Positions 9,901 through 19,100 of a stretch of DNA of 64,000 nucleotides are shown here, piece after piece. The notes below the pieces were generated by a model. The model was not told where the DNA came from and did not search any database. It saw only the letters and a program-made list of their open reading frames with translations. Location of the stretch: positions 62,001 through 126,000 of IMG/VR virus record IMGVR_UViG_3300028392_000029; one strand, written 5' to 3'. Source of the DNA: a virus. Each line of letters starts with the position of its first letter. The first letter of the stretch is position 1. The translations under genes were made by a program, and so were the position numbers.

Positions 9901-12900
9901 TTTGTGTGTATGGGCTACGTGCGTAGATCCATGCGTTTGCATCGTTTGGACCAAACCCTGGATCTAAAGAACTGTAAGAGCCGGCTGTTGGACGTCTTGT
10001 TCCGTAAGCATTGGCAGCGCCTAGTGTTCCAGTTAAGCCAGTCATTGTCATGTTTCTTAAACCAGTACCGTTACGTAATAAGAACATGTTTTCTTTTACT
10101 GATCCGCCTACAGCGTTGTTATATAACTGTGCAGAACGTTGAGTTTTATAATTACCTGGGAAGTTTAAATCATAAACAATCGCATTTAAGTATGATGTAG
10201 TATCTCTAATGCAAGCTGGTACGCTGTATGCATACTTAACAGTTAAACTACCTAGAGTAGCTGTTGCTACTTGTGTTGGAACTAAACTAAATTGTGTTGA
10301 GGTAACAGCAAATGATGTTGAAGTTAAACCGGCAGCTAACACATAGTATGTATTACCGGCAACAATGTTACTAATTCCTACGGTTCCAGTAAACGTTACA
10401 GGATCGCCTACAACAAAGTTGTGATTACCTGTTGTTGTGATAAGGTATCCGGTACTGTTTGTACCTGATACAGTGCCGCCGTAGCTTGCATTAACATATG
10501 CAACAGATTCGTAAGCTAAGAAATTAATGTTAGCTCTGATAATTTCAGCACCGTTAATTGTAGATAGTGTGTTGTCATATGTTAAAGTGCCGTGTGTTTG
10601 TACAACAGCACCAATAGTCACTGCTACGCTAGTACTTGCCGCAGTTGTCAACGTAACCGCACTAACACTTCCGTACGTTGCTGTAATTGTAATCTGATTA
10701 GTTGTAGTATTAACGCTCAAGACCCAATAAGTTTGATTTTGTTGTGTACCGCCTTGGCTTCCGCTAGTAAACACTACTGGCATATTGACATAAACACCTG
10801 CAGTTGATGCAAGTGTTACTACGTTGCCTGAAGAATTAAATGCAGTTGCGGTAGTAGTTACTTGACCATAAATGGTAGACACAATATCATCAATCATCAC
10901 ACTTGCTTGTGCGGCTGCGCCACTGGCAGCAATTAATTTTGCTTTGTATCCAATAAATCCAATAGCACCAAGTTCTGCTTGTGTTTGATTTAATAATACT
11001 GTTTGAGCACTAGTAATTGCACGATAATATGATTTAGCAACAGTTATACTGTTAAAGTTAGTACCTAATACTAGGTCATATGCTAACGCATCAACAATAT
11101 AGCCAGCATCTCTATAACAAGTTGCAGTATTGAAGTTTAATGCTTGGAAATATTTTTGTACCCAAACAGTTGTATCACTTTGAATTTCTGTTTTCTTGTT
11201 TAGTAACGCATTGAACGCTGTCTGTAAGCTAGAACTGCTTAGTGCTACAGTACCTGCGTCATTTGGTGTAAATGCACCCTGTGTTCCAATTGCACTGCTA
11301 GCCACTGTTTGACTAACACTCACAGTCCATGTTGAACCATTACCAGATCCTGAAAGATTTGCAGTAATATAAGTTCCAGCGGCAACGCCTGCCCCAGTTA
11401 CTAACTGTCCAACAGCAATTGTACCGCTTACTAGGGTTCCAATTGTTAATGTAGTGCTTGATGGTCCAATAGTACTACCGGTTGTAGTTACTACGGTGCT
11501 AGTTGCGGCAGCATTAGTAACCCAATCAACAACGTTTTGAACTCTAGACTGTGCAAAAACTCCTGCAATAGAAGAACCAGCAGTTCCAGTTGTTACTTGT
11601 GTTGGGTATGCACCTGCAATTGCAATTGGCGATCCAACTGATCCAACTGTTTGACTAATGCTAACTGTCCAGTTAGAATTAATTGAGTTGTAGGCTGTAA
11701 CAATAGTATTTGAAGCAATACCAGCACCAGTAATTATTTGTCCAACTTGGATAGTACCAGATACTGTTGAACTTACATTCAATGCTGTTCCAACGATATA
11801 ACCAGTAATACTGGCATTAGTTGCTGTTTGAGATGTTACTAAAGTGCCAGTAGCAATTTGTCCAATGATAGTTTTTAACTGTCCGTAGGCTGCAATTGTG
11901 GCGGTTTTTTCTGTTGCGGCTTCTGTTAGTACACCGTATGAGTAATAAGCACTACCAGCAATATTAGTCTGTGTATTACCACCGTATGTCATATCGTGTA
12001 ATAATGCATCTAAAACATAACCTACGTCACGTTGGCAAATAGATACGTCTATTGCATTGTATACTGATAGGTAATTGTTGTAAATGTATTGACTAATTTG
12101 TGCTTTAATATAATTGTAATTTTGTACAATTTGTGCTTTAGCATCACCGTAACCAACTAAGAAACTTGTATTGTAACCTGTCGGGTTAGTGAATGAGTAT
12201 GCTGGTGCTAAAGCTAATCCATTACTAAAAATGTTAGACATCAGCGTTGTACTATTAATCACACTGTTTGCTGCCGCTGTACTTCCTGCATCACCTGCTG
12301 GAAGACTAGTAACTTGACTTGCAGTATTTCCACTAGTAGGTGTGATTGATGTATTTGAAACTAAATTACTTAACAATGCTTTAGTGCGTAATAGGGCTGT
12401 AACTGATTTTGGTTTATCATTTACTAAGGCAGCAACTGCACCGGCTGGCTGTATCACTGTGCCGCGAAGTTCGTCACCGCTAATAGCGGTATTAGCTGGA
12501 ACAACGATTGGAAGGATTTCGCTGTAGTTGCCGGTCTTGGCCATGATGGTTGTTTGTGGTAACTGCGCGGCTGATACTGTTACTCCTGGGAATAATGTAA
12601 ATGTTAATCCGGTAGTTGTTCCACCTACACCAACCGCAGTCACAGTACCCGCAACTGTTGGGCTAGAAGTAGCATTGGCGTAACTATTTGTTACTTGAAT
12701 TGTTGATACTGCTGTTCCACCTACCATAACATAGTAGATTGTATTGCTAGTAATAGTTCCAGTACCGGTATTTGTACCAGTAACTAAAATAGATGAACCA
12801 ACGGTATATGTTCCGCTTGGAACTGTTAGTTGTCCTGCGGTACCTGCGATAAGAACTCCACTTAACACTTTTCCTGAATTAGCTTGTAACGCTGTTGTAA

Positions 12901-15900
12901 CAATGCTTAAATTTGTTTGTACACCAGCTAACGATCCTGTTTCAGCAGTTAATGAGTTGTCAATAATTTGGTTTGCTTGGTTGCCTGAACTAATACCGTT
13001 TAATGCTTGATAGTTACTGCTAGGAGCAGTATTTCCTAATACTGCGGCAAACAATGAATTTTTCAAGTAGTTGTAGGCTGTAACACTTTGTGAAACTTGA
13101 TAGCCAAAAGTTGTAGTAATTGGATTGCCAGTACTATTGAAATATGATTTGGCGGCATCGGTGTTCTTTTGATTACCGCCGTGGCCAATATCAAATACTG
13201 CGGCATCTACTAAGAGGCCAACATCACGCTCGCATTTTGTTGAGTTGTATACTAGTGATGCTGTGTTTGCTGTACTAGTTGCTGACAATGCCTGTGTAGT
13301 TCCACCATAGGCAGCACTAACAGAGAAGTGAGTCGCATCAACAATGTTTGAAACATAATATGTAACGCCAGCAGTAACACCGCCAGCAGTAACAGTAAAT
13401 GTCATTGGCATGTATAGTGACAAATAAGCTGTTGAGTTGCAGGTAAATGTACTGTTGGTTCCTGTGCCTGGTGAGCCACCTGTTGTTGCTGTGATAGTAA
13501 CTGTATAGTTATAGATGATAAAGTTTGTAACTTCCTTCATCATGAACTGTTTATTTTTAGCCAATAATAATTGTGCGCTGGTATTTAGATAACCGTTTTC
13601 AACTTGCAAGGCTGCATATCGAACAGTCTGCCATGGCTTGTCAAGTGTTTGTCCTTGACCATTACCTAATGCATCAGTGCCTGAAGGTGCCACATACACT
13701 ACGTTATTGATAACTCCAAAATATGCCCACTGGGGGGTAAGTGATCCGCCTACTGTGGATGCACGTAAAACCTGTCCGTCAGTACCGATAGGTAGTCGAG
13801 CCGGGCCTGCACCACCGTAATAAATTGTATCGCCTTGTGTAGTTAGTACATTGGTAATAGAACCTACTGCTAACACGTTCCAATATGTACCAGTAGTGTC
13901 TGCGTCAGGTCTGTTGCCTGATGCGGCAACGTGTGCTGTTACACAGATGTAACTGTTAGATCCAAAATTAACAGTATCACCTGCTACATATGCTGTAGAA
14001 GATGCCCAGCTTACTGCATAACCAACAGATGTAATACCACCAGTTTGAATTACGCCACCCGATACATTAGTAACTGTGATTAATAAATCGTTAGCTGGAC
14101 TGATGCCACCTAGTGCAGTTCCTAAGATCTTGATAGTATTAGTATTTGCATAGCCAGTTCCGCCACTAGCTACTGTAACAGTATAGTTTGTATTACTTAC
14201 GATAACATTAAACGTTGCACTAGTTCCAGAACCAACAACGTTAGTTCCGCTCAGTGCTGAGAAAGTTTGTGTTGATGGGTTCCAACGAATACCGCTGTTC
14301 AATCGTGACCAGTAACCAGTAAATGGAGGACTTGGGTTTGTAGTTCCAGTCATTGAGCCAGACGCCGTTGTTACTGTAAACGGTGTACCGCCTGAAACTG
14401 TACTAACTGTAAATTGAGTAGCACTGATAATAGTACTAACATAATAGGTTTGTGTTGTAGCTACTATATTACCAAAAGTTGTTCCGGTAAACACTAAGGG
14501 TAAGTTTGGTAGTAGGTTAGCTGTTGATCCAACGGTGATAGCATTGATACTTCCAGTAACTGTAGTTGAACTTACTGCCTGGCTTGAACTAATTGTAAAA
14601 CTTTTACCGGTAATTGTTACTGAAGATACACCTGATTGAGTCTGATTAACAGTCCATGATGTACCGCTACCTGCGGTGATATAAGTTCCGGCACTGATGT
14701 TAGTACCAGTCACGACCATACCAATCGAGATTGTTCCGGTAATTGCACCAGCAATATTTAAAGACTGACCAGTAATACTAGCAGTAGCCATCGTAGCTGT
14801 ATTCACTGTTACAATCGTAGTATTTGCCGCAATACTGCCGCCGGATAGTGTCATACCTGCACTGAATGTACCAGTTTGAGTTCCAGCCGCGGTCATTGTT
14901 GTACCGCTAACAAATGTCGCAGTGTTTGACGCAGTTGTGTTAGTTGTTGCTGTTGCTGTAACTGTTTGTATTGAGTTGTCTAATGTTGCAACATAAGTAT
15001 ATCCGCCTAATCGAACAACGTTACCAGTTTGATATGATGTTGCACCAACCCAGTCACCTAATAGTGTAAATCCAGTTGTAAATATTGACCAATCACTTGA
15101 TGTAGGAGATGGAGTGCTGGCAGTATTAACTGTGTTTGACACATATTGATATCCGCCATAGGTTACTATATCTCCGTTTTGGTATGTAGTACCACTTGAC
15201 CAACTATTATAGAACTGTAAACCTGCAATCCATACTGCCCAATTGGCTGTGGCAAATGCCGCTGACGAAGTATGTTGTGTTGTACAGATCCATAAATCGG
15301 CACCGTACTTTACAACGTCGTTTATTTTATAACGAACTGTGCTGCCACTCCATGTGCCTAGATATGTTATACCTTTGTGTAAAAAGTCCCACTTGTTTTG
15401 ATCATTTTCTAAACCTAGACTTGCAGTGGCTGCAGAAGTGTGTCCGGCATTACATACATAAGAAATACCACCGTATAATACAATGTCATTTATTCTGTAT
15501 CGATATGATGTTGCCCAGTTGCCGGTCCAAGCAAGACCTTTAACCCAAATATCCCAGTTAGAGATATCGTTTTCTAAACCTAAGGCAGTAGTACTAGCGG
15601 ATGTGTGTGCAGTATTACAAATATATGAATTTGCGCCATAGTTAACAATATCGTTAACTTTGTATTTTGTACTAACAGCCCAGCCTGCTGAAACCCAGTT
15701 AAACGAACTAGCATATAAATCCCACTTGCTTTGATCGTTTTCTAATCCCAGTAGAGTTGTGGCTGCCGATGTGTGTGGAGTATTACAAATATAAAGACGA
15801 CCGCCGTAACTAATTACATCGCGTAATTTGTAATATGTACTAATAGCCCAGGCACCAGTCCATGTAGAGCCGTCGCTAACTAATTGCCAATTACCGGATG

Positions 15901-16057
15901 ATAAATCTGTATAAAAATTGGATGTTGCGGTATGCCCGAGGACACACATATAAGTTTGTCCGCCATAGCGTAACACGTCGTCTTTTACATAGGTAGTGGA
16001 TGCGCTCCAGTTACCCTGCCATACGAACTTAATTCTACCTAGTTTAAATTCAGCCAT
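3929..16057 (-). CDS. Giant modular tail fibre protein with carbohydrate-binding repeats
   Basis: 4042 aa, the largest complete gene here. Residues 1-350 hold about seven 50-aa repeats of the form W....Y..ND(I/V)V.YG...Y(I/V)C...HT(S/A), like chitin-binding type 3 / CBM5-12 modules, and a further copy lies near residue 680. Next come four widely spaced C.RD(V/A)G...DA..(H/Y)D repeats (near residues 940, 1340, 1650 and 1950) and a beta-helix-like region with NGTGLRNMTM and NGNSSYGTYGT. Roughly residues 2525-2745 form a propeller-like array (W..(I/V)(A/T)YG.G.(F/W)(V/M)A(V/I)A..). A long Thr/Ser/Gly low-complexity region with recurring 50-60-aa modules follows. The C-terminus has STDQDGNFQVG and NVVPTQKAIKSYI, known from fibre proteins of T4-like cyanophages. 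It is probably a long fibre that binds surface sugar. It is paralogous to 16112-22000. Confidence 0.8.
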   Translation of the reverse strand: MAEFKLGRIKFVWQGNWSASTTYVKDDVLRYGGQTYMCVLGHTATSNFYTDLSSGNWQLVSDGSTWTGAWAISTYYKLRDVISYGGRLYICNTPHTSAATTLLGLENDQSKWDLYASSFNWVSAGWAVSTKYKVNDIVNYGANSYICNTAHTSASTTALGLENDISNWDIWVKGLAWTGNWATSYRYRINDIVLYGGISYVCNAGHTSAATASLGLENDQNKWDFLHKGITYLGTWSGSTVRYKINDVVKYGADLWICTTQHTSSAAFATANWAVWIAGLQFYNSWSSGTTYQNGDIVTYGGYQYVSNTVNTASTPSPTSSDWSIFTTGFTLLGDWVGATSYQTGNVVRLGGYTYVATLDNSIQTVTATATTNTTASNTATFVSGTTMTAAGTQTGTFSAGMTLSGGSIAANTTIVTVNTATMATASITGQSLNIAGAITGTISIGMVVTGTNISAGTYITAGSGTSWTVNQTQSGVSSVTITGKSFTISSSQAVSSTTVTGSINAITVGSTANLLPNLPLVFTGTTFGNIVATTQTYYVSTIISATQFTVSTVSGGTPFTVTTASGSMTGTTNPSPPFTGYWSRLNSGIRWNPSTQTFSALSGTNVVGSGTSATFNVIVSNTNYTVTVASGGTGYANTNTIKILGTALGGISPANDLLITVTNVSGGVIQTGGITSVGYAVSWASSTAYVAGDTVNFGSNSYICVTAHVAASGNRPDADTTGTYWNVLAVGSITNVLTTQGDTIYYGGAGPARLPIGTDGQVLRASTVGGSLTPQWAYFGVINNVVYVAPSGTDALGNGQGQTLDKPWQTVRYAALQVENGYLNTSAQLLLAKNKQFMMKEVTNFIIYNYTVTITATTGGSPGTGTNSTFTCNSTAYLSLYMPMTFTVTAGGVTAGVTYYVSNIVDATHFSVSAAYGGTTQALSATSTANTASLVYNSTKCERDVGLLVDAAVFDIGHGGNQKNTDAAKSYFNSTGNPITTTFGYQVSQSVTAYNYLKNSLFAAVLGNTAPSSNYQALNGISSGNQANQIIDNSLTAETGSLAGVQTNLSIVTTALQANSGKVLSGVLIAGTAGQLTVPSGTYTVGSSILVTGTNTGTGTITSNTIYYVMVGGTAVSTIQVTNSYANATSSPTVAGTVTAVGVGGTTTGLTFTLFPGVTVSAAQLPQTTIMAKTGNYSEILPIVVPANTAISGDELRGTVIQPAGAVAALVNDKPKSVTALLRTKALLSNLVSNTSITPTSGNTASQVTSLPAGDAGSTAAANSVINSTTLMSNIFSNGLALAPAYSFTNPTGYNTSFLVGYGDAKAQIVQNYNYIKAQISQYIYNNYLSVYNAIDVSICQRDVGYVLDALLHDMTYGGNTQTNIAGSAYYSYGVLTEAATEKTATIAAYGQLKTIIGQIATGTLVTSQTATNASITGYIVGTALNVSSTVSGTIQVGQIITGAGIASNTIVTAYNSINSNWTVSISQTVGSVGSPIAIAGAYPTQVTTGTAGSSIAGVFAQSRVQNVVDWVTNAAATSTVVTTTGSTIGPSSTTLTIGTLVSGTIAVGQLVTGAGVAAGTYITANLSGSGNGSTWTVSVSQTVASSAIGTQGAFTPNDAGTVALSSSSLQTAFNALLNKKTEIQSDTTVWVQKYFQALNFNTATCYRDAGYIVDALAYDLVLGTNFNSITVAKSYYRAITSAQTVLLNQTQAELGAIGFIGYKAKLIAASGAAAQASVMIDDIVSTIYGQVTTTATAFNSSGNVVTLASTAGVYVNMPVVFTSGSQGGTQQNQTYWVLSVNTTTNQITITATYGSVSAVTLTTAASTSVAVTIGAVVQTHGTLTYDNTLSTINGAEIIRANINFLAYESVAYVNASYGGTVSGTNSTGYLITTTGNHNFVVGDPVTFTGTVGISNIVAGNTYYVLAAGLTSTSFAVTSTQFSLVPTQVATATLGSLTVKYAYSVPACIRDTTSYLNAIVYDLNFPGNYKTQRSAQLYNNAVGGSVKENMFLLRNGTGLRNMTMTGLTGTLGAANAYGTRRPTAGSYSSLDPGFGPNDANAWIYARSPYTQNCTMFGYGCVGMKIDGALHAGGNRSIVANDYTTILSDGIGVWCTGSSSLTELVSVFCYYGYAGYLAELGGRMRATNGNSSYGTYGTLAEGGDTYEVAVTAAINNRSGQATVSNVFTDSTNAIYRMEFSNAGSGYNTATWSIGGTGYNATVVANEFRDNAVFETRPLTGGANYVTQSNVAQAGTLYQINLAATDSAISAAYIGMRILLTGGTGNGQAGYIVNYNSGTKLANVAKESFTTIVVNSCTTSVFTTTTNTSTLYANMPIYFSGASTFGGGNITPLTTVYYVIGASLSSNGTTFSVASASGSSSPVVLTSGSGTMTINAAGWDHVVPGTTNATNLDLTTTYIIEPRVVASAPGFVPSIGTQVLNSAGWADVAYGDTTVTYNSVSGTIGLGTGTLSSGSGATFSIVRTGVAYAITITTGGTLYTIGNTITIPGTSLGGVTPANNLVVTITNVNTGTGAITNFTYTGVGSGGYYVAITSNGNATQYSSDGTSWTTGGTLSSSTTWTAIAYGAGVWVAIAKGGTLSNYATTPLTWQASSAMPATANWSAIAYGNGRFMAVASGSANAAYSTVGQNWTNTNALPSGANWSGVAYGGTIWVAISGGVAGSTAAASSADGTTWTARTLPSSQNWTSVTYGKNIFVAVAASTTATAYSIDGITWKSSGAGMGVNLPWSRVKYGQGLFLAAPASQNQNITATTSITATFSGYISAVTGTSGTTGTVLTVTGSVVGTIALGMNLSGGGTQNGTYISSLGTGTGGVGTYNVSITNNVGTTGSPQAFVGVNNLITVSSTTGVVAGETFIPTAVTQTPTATATTNATATGSASTIATSVLTVGGTISGTWAVGMVVTGSASIPAGTYITSLGTGTGGAGTYNLSTTPGTVASFAATGTLNSITLSSVAGLVPGESFVTTSTQTASTVVSTAAGTSITLANSSTFDVGEPVVFTAATFNPVLLAAATGTNLLTVSSTSNLVVNQSIVFTAVTQTTTATATTSATATMTGSTIGATGILTVGTLTAGSLSIGMVLTGGSIGASVYITGNLLGSGSGSTWQTNTTTTQTSTTITGTLSSVTVGSTTGMVVGETYTSTAVTASTTATQTTTTSAVMANSSITSGILTVGTVSSGIVVIGMALSGSGVTAGTYVVANISGNGTSAGSQWAVSSSQTTNVSTTTITGTSYIVTVASNSNMVVGQSFATGSSGAFGNLANSATYYILTINSTFITISATPGGAPFVLINASGTVAITAGAALGGLVSGSTYYILTIPTSSTLTLGANYGSNPVSLINGVGSWNVTTGQTFSSVTAGTTYYITQVNSGSSTIQISATVGGSTLNLTTAAAGAWTSVAGGVLGGIVSGTQTYYVLTNNTGTGVITVATSYGGSAVTWALGAGAWAAGAGVSLGGPVATTGQVTAVGVNNGVITTTQTVSALGISVGSMIYFTNGSGTVFGGPTANTLYYVNSASTNSVTVATYSGGAGTGTAFTSWAGGTGTMNINVVSSGLITGVPYYILTVGSNYVTVGSTFGTAPVPITTSTGDSWSTACGTFFGNLVSTSTYYVQQVFSGTNQLQVSQTSTGSSFTLVSGAGGWTSTAGAATQVSASNDGINWVVQNLTSVASWPAIAFGNPSSVPLWVACSLNTTIFNKIVTGATATLRCKVSAGAISEYRLIEPGSGYSSAPLLTITDPNQTSPATQSTRVGVGAIANPMWTNRGLQYATGTATVSGNGYADSYQTTSYINISGLYVTPTAGANIQIAGNGSYYKLVQVSNLLGTGPGLAPYTAVFQISPSFTSANAPVHGSAMTLKLKYSQVRLTGHDFLSIGTGNQTTTNYPGTPLQAANPTLQTVGNGGGRVFYTSTDQDGNFQVGTLFSVQQATGVASINADAFNLAGLNSLTLGSISLGSSNATITQFSTDPYFTANSDNVVPTQKAIKSYISSQIGGGSSALNVNTLTAGVIYIAGNTISTTTQVQILVPATMNFTGAGAGINGIPLAMNFLLLN

Positions 16058-16083
16058 TCAATGCTCCAATTCTCATTATGTTG

Positions 16084-16091
16084 TATTTATG
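16084..16091 (-). promoter_or_regulatory. Late-promoter-like box CATAAATA
   Basis: The minus strand reads CATAAATA in the 54-bp gap between the two giant fibre genes, 26 bp before the ATG of the 4042-aa gene. It is one mismatch from TATAAATA. The position in a true intergenic gap in front of a very large gene makes it more credible than coding-region matches. Confidence 0.5.
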
Positions 16092-16111
16092 TTTATTTAA
16101 AATCTTATATT

Positions 16112-19100
16112 TTAGTTATTAGCACTAAAACTGTTGGCAAACAACGAATGTGCCAACATCATACCGTTGATACCTGCGTTTGGTCCTTTGATATTCACCG
16201 TGGCTTTCATCAAAATCTGTTGCCCAACACTTGAATATATTTTCTGCGATCCGCCAAGTCCTACCGTACCTGCAATAACTGCACCTGTTTGTGCATTTGA
16301 TCCGCCACCGGCAATGTTTCGTGCTAGGTATGCTTTAACAGCTTTTTGTGTCGGAACTACTGTGTCACTATTTGCAACAAAATATGTATCCGTTGAAAAA
16401 CTAGTAATTGTCACAGAGTTTGCACCTGCACTTAACCCGCCAATGACTAATTTTGTCAGTCCGGCTAGACTAAATTGATTAGCTGAAATTGTTACAATAC
16501 CGCTGGCCTGTTGTACTGCAAACAGATTACCGACTTTAAAGTTGCCGTCCTGGTCTGTTGATGTTTGGAATACTCGACCACTATTGTTTTCAGCAATTTG
16601 TTTATAACTGGCCGCGGTCAATGGGTCAACATTTGGATAGTTTGTCTGTGCTTTATTACCAGTACCGATGTACAAGAAATCGTGCCCCGTAATTCTACAC
16701 TGGCTATATTTTAATCGAATACTAATAGTTGTCCCGTGGACTGGTGCTAGACTAATTGTTAATGCGGCTGCAATTTGGAAAAGATAGTTTCCACTACCTA
16801 ACGGAGTTATAACTACGACTCGGTATAAATTATTATTTCCGCTGATAGTTATGGCCGCTCCCGGAGTTGGGGATTGTGACAACCCACTGACATATAGATA
16901 CTGACTAGATTGCAATTGGTCGGCATAGCCGTCACCATTGACTGCAACTGTCGTAGTTGATGTTTGATAACCATTACCTCGGTTGAGGAATGTAGGATTA
17001 CCTAATACTCCTGTGGCTGTGCGGCATGCAGTTGTCACGGCTAGTGTTGCATTAGGATCATATATAGTAACTGTTGGAGTAGTGGCATAGCCGCCTCCTG
17101 GCTCATATATCTTTACCATACTGACTTTGCTATTAGCTACAATCACTCGTCCAATAGTAGTTGGTCCGGTAAGTACACTGGCAGCAGTGTTTGACGCTGT
17201 ACCGGCAATTGCCGTCCAAATTGGTGTAACTGCTCCGGCTATGCTTGTAGGATTTCCAAATGCTACAGCTGACCAAGGAGCACTTGTTGGCATTATCTGC
17301 GGGGTCCAATATAATCCATCTTGACTAGTGGCCGCTGTGCTGGTATTGGCCGCAACTGCAAAAAATAAACCTTGCCCGTATGTCACGGCTGTCCATGTCT
17401 GCGTACTAGGTAGAGCGTTTATTGTCCAAGTAATACCATCAAAGGAATATGCTGATTGATTTGTTTGGTCAATCGCTACAAATCTACCGTTACCCCATGT
17501 TACTGATATCCATGTACTGCTAGCTGGCAATGTACAAGGTGTCCATAGACTGCCGTTGTTAGTAGAATAAGCGGCATTGGCTGTTCCGGAAGCGACTGCA
17601 ACCCATGTACCAATAGATCCATATGCTATACTAGACCAGTTTCTTGAAGTCGGTAATGATCCGCCGTTAGCCCATGAAGTTCCACTAGTTGATGTAGCCG
17701 AATATGTGCTACCGTATGCAATCGCTACAAATGTCCCGTTACCAAATGCACAAGCTGACCAGTTGGCTGCAACCGGCAGTGTGCCACCTGCACTCCATGA
17801 TGCACCAGTATTTGATATACTTGTTAAATTACTTGAAGATGCGCCGCCTGCGACTGCTACAAAAAATCCTTGCCCAAATGCTAACGAAGTCCACGCTGTG
17901 CCGGCTGCCAGTGCTGTGGGATTCACAGTTGCTGCCAGCCAATTTTTACCGTCTGTAGATGTTGCCACACTACTCACTTGATCAATTGCAACAAATGTTC
18001 CTAATGCATAAATCATTGCGGCCCAAGTACTAGTTGATGGTAGTACTTGTAGTGTTCCTGTAAATCCGGGTGATGAAAAACTTACTTTTGGTTCAATGGA
18101 ATATACTGTGGTTGTATCAAGAGCCGGTGCAATAGGTTGCCCAGGCAGGATATTGTCAAAACCTACAGCTCCAATGTACGAGTTGCCATTGGCGGTATAC
18201 ACCGGAACTGGAACTCCTGCATATGTCCATGTGCCAGTTACTGAAGTTAGTGTGGCTTGACTTAAAGTAACAGTACTGATACCAGTACCTAATACTGTAG
18301 TACCTGCTTGTATTCCGGGGCCTGTTACAGCGCCACCTACAATAATACCAACTGTGCTGGCAATACCGCTGATGGTCTGTGTACTGTTACTTGTTCCAGT
18401 AAATGTTCCTGGTGCAGTCGCAGATAAAGTAATTTGATTCGTAAGAGTATTGTTAGTCAAGACCCAATAAGGTGTTCCCCAGCCAAGTGTTCCAATTACT
18501 CCCTGAGCAGTCGCTAACATGTTAGCAGTACCAGCATAAGTAGAGATATTTAAAATAGTACCAGTACCACCTAAACTAGTAGGTAATGCTGTTGAAATCT
18601 GAATTTTAGATCCGTTGATTGCATAAACAAAATAGCTAGTTCCGGGACTTACTCCGCCAAAGATAGTATTAAATGTCGGATTAACTGCAAATATAATGTT
18701 TTCTCCTACAAATATTCCCGATACACTTGCTAGTGTAAGACTATTGTCAACACTACTTGATGCAGTTACTGATGTAGTTTGTGTACTAGGCCCAAACATA
18801 ATGGCCTGTCCTACTTGTAAAGTGCTAGTAGATAAACATGTTACTGAATTGTTTGCATTACTTGTAGAGGTAACTGTTACTTGCGGGAAACTTTCTCTAC
18901 TAATATATGCGGCTTTTGTACTACTGTTATAATATTGTATATAGCCGTACTGCCCAACTCCTGTACCCGAAGTAATAATTAATCGCATACCAAAATATGT
19001 GGAAATAAGGTTCTGGTCGTTTGATGCTAATGTAACGTAAGTATTGGTGCCGCCGCCGGCTTGATTACCTGCTGTTAAGTAGCCGGCACCGCCAGCTGTT

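Noticed and set aside
3929-16057. Possible assembly artefact producing one giant frame
   Set aside because: The frame stays open over 12 kb with consistent protein-level repeats and a normal fibre start and end, and the paralog at 16112-22000 has the same order of domains.
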